Assembly: GCA_021738605.1 (NCBI GenBank)
Contig: JAIPBY010000036.1
Location: 1 to 14,512, forward strand
Direction: 5' to 3'
From: Chitinophagaceae bacterium
Lineage (GTDB): Bacteria > Bacteroidota > Bacteroidia > Chitinophagales > Chitinophagaceae
Length of the DNA stretch: 14,512 bases
Shown here: positions 13,901-14,512 of the stretch, piece after piece
Layout: every line of letters starts with the position of its first letter
Numbering within the stretch: the stretch's first letter is position 1
Notes under the pieces: model-generated
What the model was told of the DNA's origin: nothing
Seen by the model: only the letters and a program-made list of their open reading frames with translations
The model's database searches: none
Translations under genes and position numbers: made by a program

Positions 13901-14512
13901 ATGAGACAAGAACCAACAGATGAATTGGAAGACCTGCTGAAGGAAAGATCAGATCAATACCTGCTCTATCCCTCTGACCGTGTGTGGAACAATATCCAAA
14001 AGGAATTGCATCCCAACAGGACGCTCAGGTATACCTTGCTGGCTTTGTTTCTGTTGCTCGGTACCACCACAGCCATTGTGGTCAACAAGGAGAAGGCTTC
14101 TTATGCAAGTTCCCCACTCGGCCAGGTTGCGGCAAAATTTATTGAAAGGGATTTGATCGCAACAATTGCGGATGCATACCCTGAAACAAATGCATACAGC
14201 ACTTCAAATAACAAATACAATGCTTTTCAAAACAACCAGGTTCAAAAAGACATGAGCATGTTTGCGGAGCTTGCCTCTCCTGAACAAAAAAACCTGACTG
14301 TTCAATTGCCCAAAAACCTGGAGATACCAACACTACTACAAAAAACACTGATCAATAACAGTCAGGATAACATTATACCCAAAGACGAAAAGAAGCATTC
14401 AATTGGTGCTGCATTTGAAACGGTCATTGAACAAGCCAAAAAAATAAAGAAAAATACAAGCTGGCAGATTTATGCGAGCCCCACCATGGGCTACAGAAGA
14501 TTGAAGGGTGAA
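13901..14512 (+). CDS. Membrane protein, anti-sigma-like N-terminus with start of an outer-membrane-type barrel, cut by window edge
   Basis: The frame is open from the ATG at 13901 to the end of the window, giving 204 codons, and continues beyond. The first 40 residues are polar (LEDLLKERSDQYLLYPSDRVWNNIQKEL), followed by one hydrophobic segment (about 44-61, LLALFLLLGTTTAIVV) flanked by Arg on the N-side, so the N-terminus should be cytoplasmic. Residues 65-190 are polar, Asn/Gln/Lys-rich and probably an extended periplasmic linker. The last residues, WQIYASPTMGYRRLKG, resemble the first strand of the small outer-membrane beta-barrel domains common in Bacteroidota. It starts 29 bases after the sigma factor stop, so it is probably co-expressed and may restrain that sigma factor. 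No zinc-type anti-sigma (HxxxCxxC) motif is present. The anti-sigma role and the barrel are inferences. Confidence 0.8.
   Translation, partial: MRQEPTDELEDLLKERSDQYLLYPSDRVWNNIQKELHPNRTLRYTLLALFLLLGTTTAIVVNKEKASYASSPLGQVAAKFIERDLIATIADAYPETNAYSTSNNKYNAFQNNQVQKDMSMFAELASPEQKNLTVQLPKNLEIPTLLQKTLINNSQDNIIPKDEKKHSIGAAFETVIEQAKKIKKNTSWQIYASPTMGYRRLKGE

Overview
The window looks like a chromosomal segment of a member of the Bacteroidota, probably a Chitinophagales-type bacterium. The reasons are the presence of TonB-dependent outer-membrane receptors, a HmuY-family lipoprotein, a SUI1/YciH-type protein and a SusC-free iron/haem-type uptake locus, mostly weak or absent Shine-Dalgarno sequences, and several matches to the Bacteroidota -7 promoter element TAnnTTTG. 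The genus is inferred from protein character only. There are no tRNA or rRNA genes, no insertion sequences, no CRISPR arrays and no gene-free stretch longer than about 190 bases.

Left part, minus strand (read from about 6.46 kb down to 1): an AraC-family regulator with an unusual five-cysteine cluster in its sensor half, then a TonB-dependent receptor, a HmuY-family lipoprotein, and the 5' 857 codons of isoleucyl-tRNA synthetase, which runs off the left edge. Regulator, receptor and lipoprotein form a plausible regulated uptake module for haem or another iron ligand. ileS has its own promoter-like element in the 43-base gap after the lipoprotein gene and is probably an unrelated neighbour. 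The IleRS carries the swapped HIGH signature (Gly-Ile-His-His) known from mupirocin hyper-resistant type-2 enzymes.

Middle, plus strand: gyrB diverges from the regulator gene across a 189-base intergenic region that holds two back-to-back 10-base perfect palindromes. gyrB is followed by a 68-residue protein of unknown function and a strong intrinsic terminator. A SUI1/YciH-like gene converges on that terminator from the other strand.

Right part, plus strand: gpmI (cofactor-independent phosphoglycerate mutase) has a promoter element almost touching its start codon, and its stop codon overlaps the start of a second TonB-dependent receptor, of the haem/haemoglobin type. Then come an ECF-type sigma factor and a single-pass membrane protein, cut by the right edge, whose N-terminus looks like a cytoplasmic anti-sigma-like segment and whose visible end looks like the start of an outer-membrane-type beta-barrel domain.

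Most of the window is ordinary housekeeping (ileS, gyrB, gpmI). The points most worth a second look are the Cys-rich AraC sensor with its symmetric promoter DNA, the His-free HmuY-like protein, the GIHH motif of IleRS, the gpmI-receptor overlap, and the sigma/membrane-protein pair.
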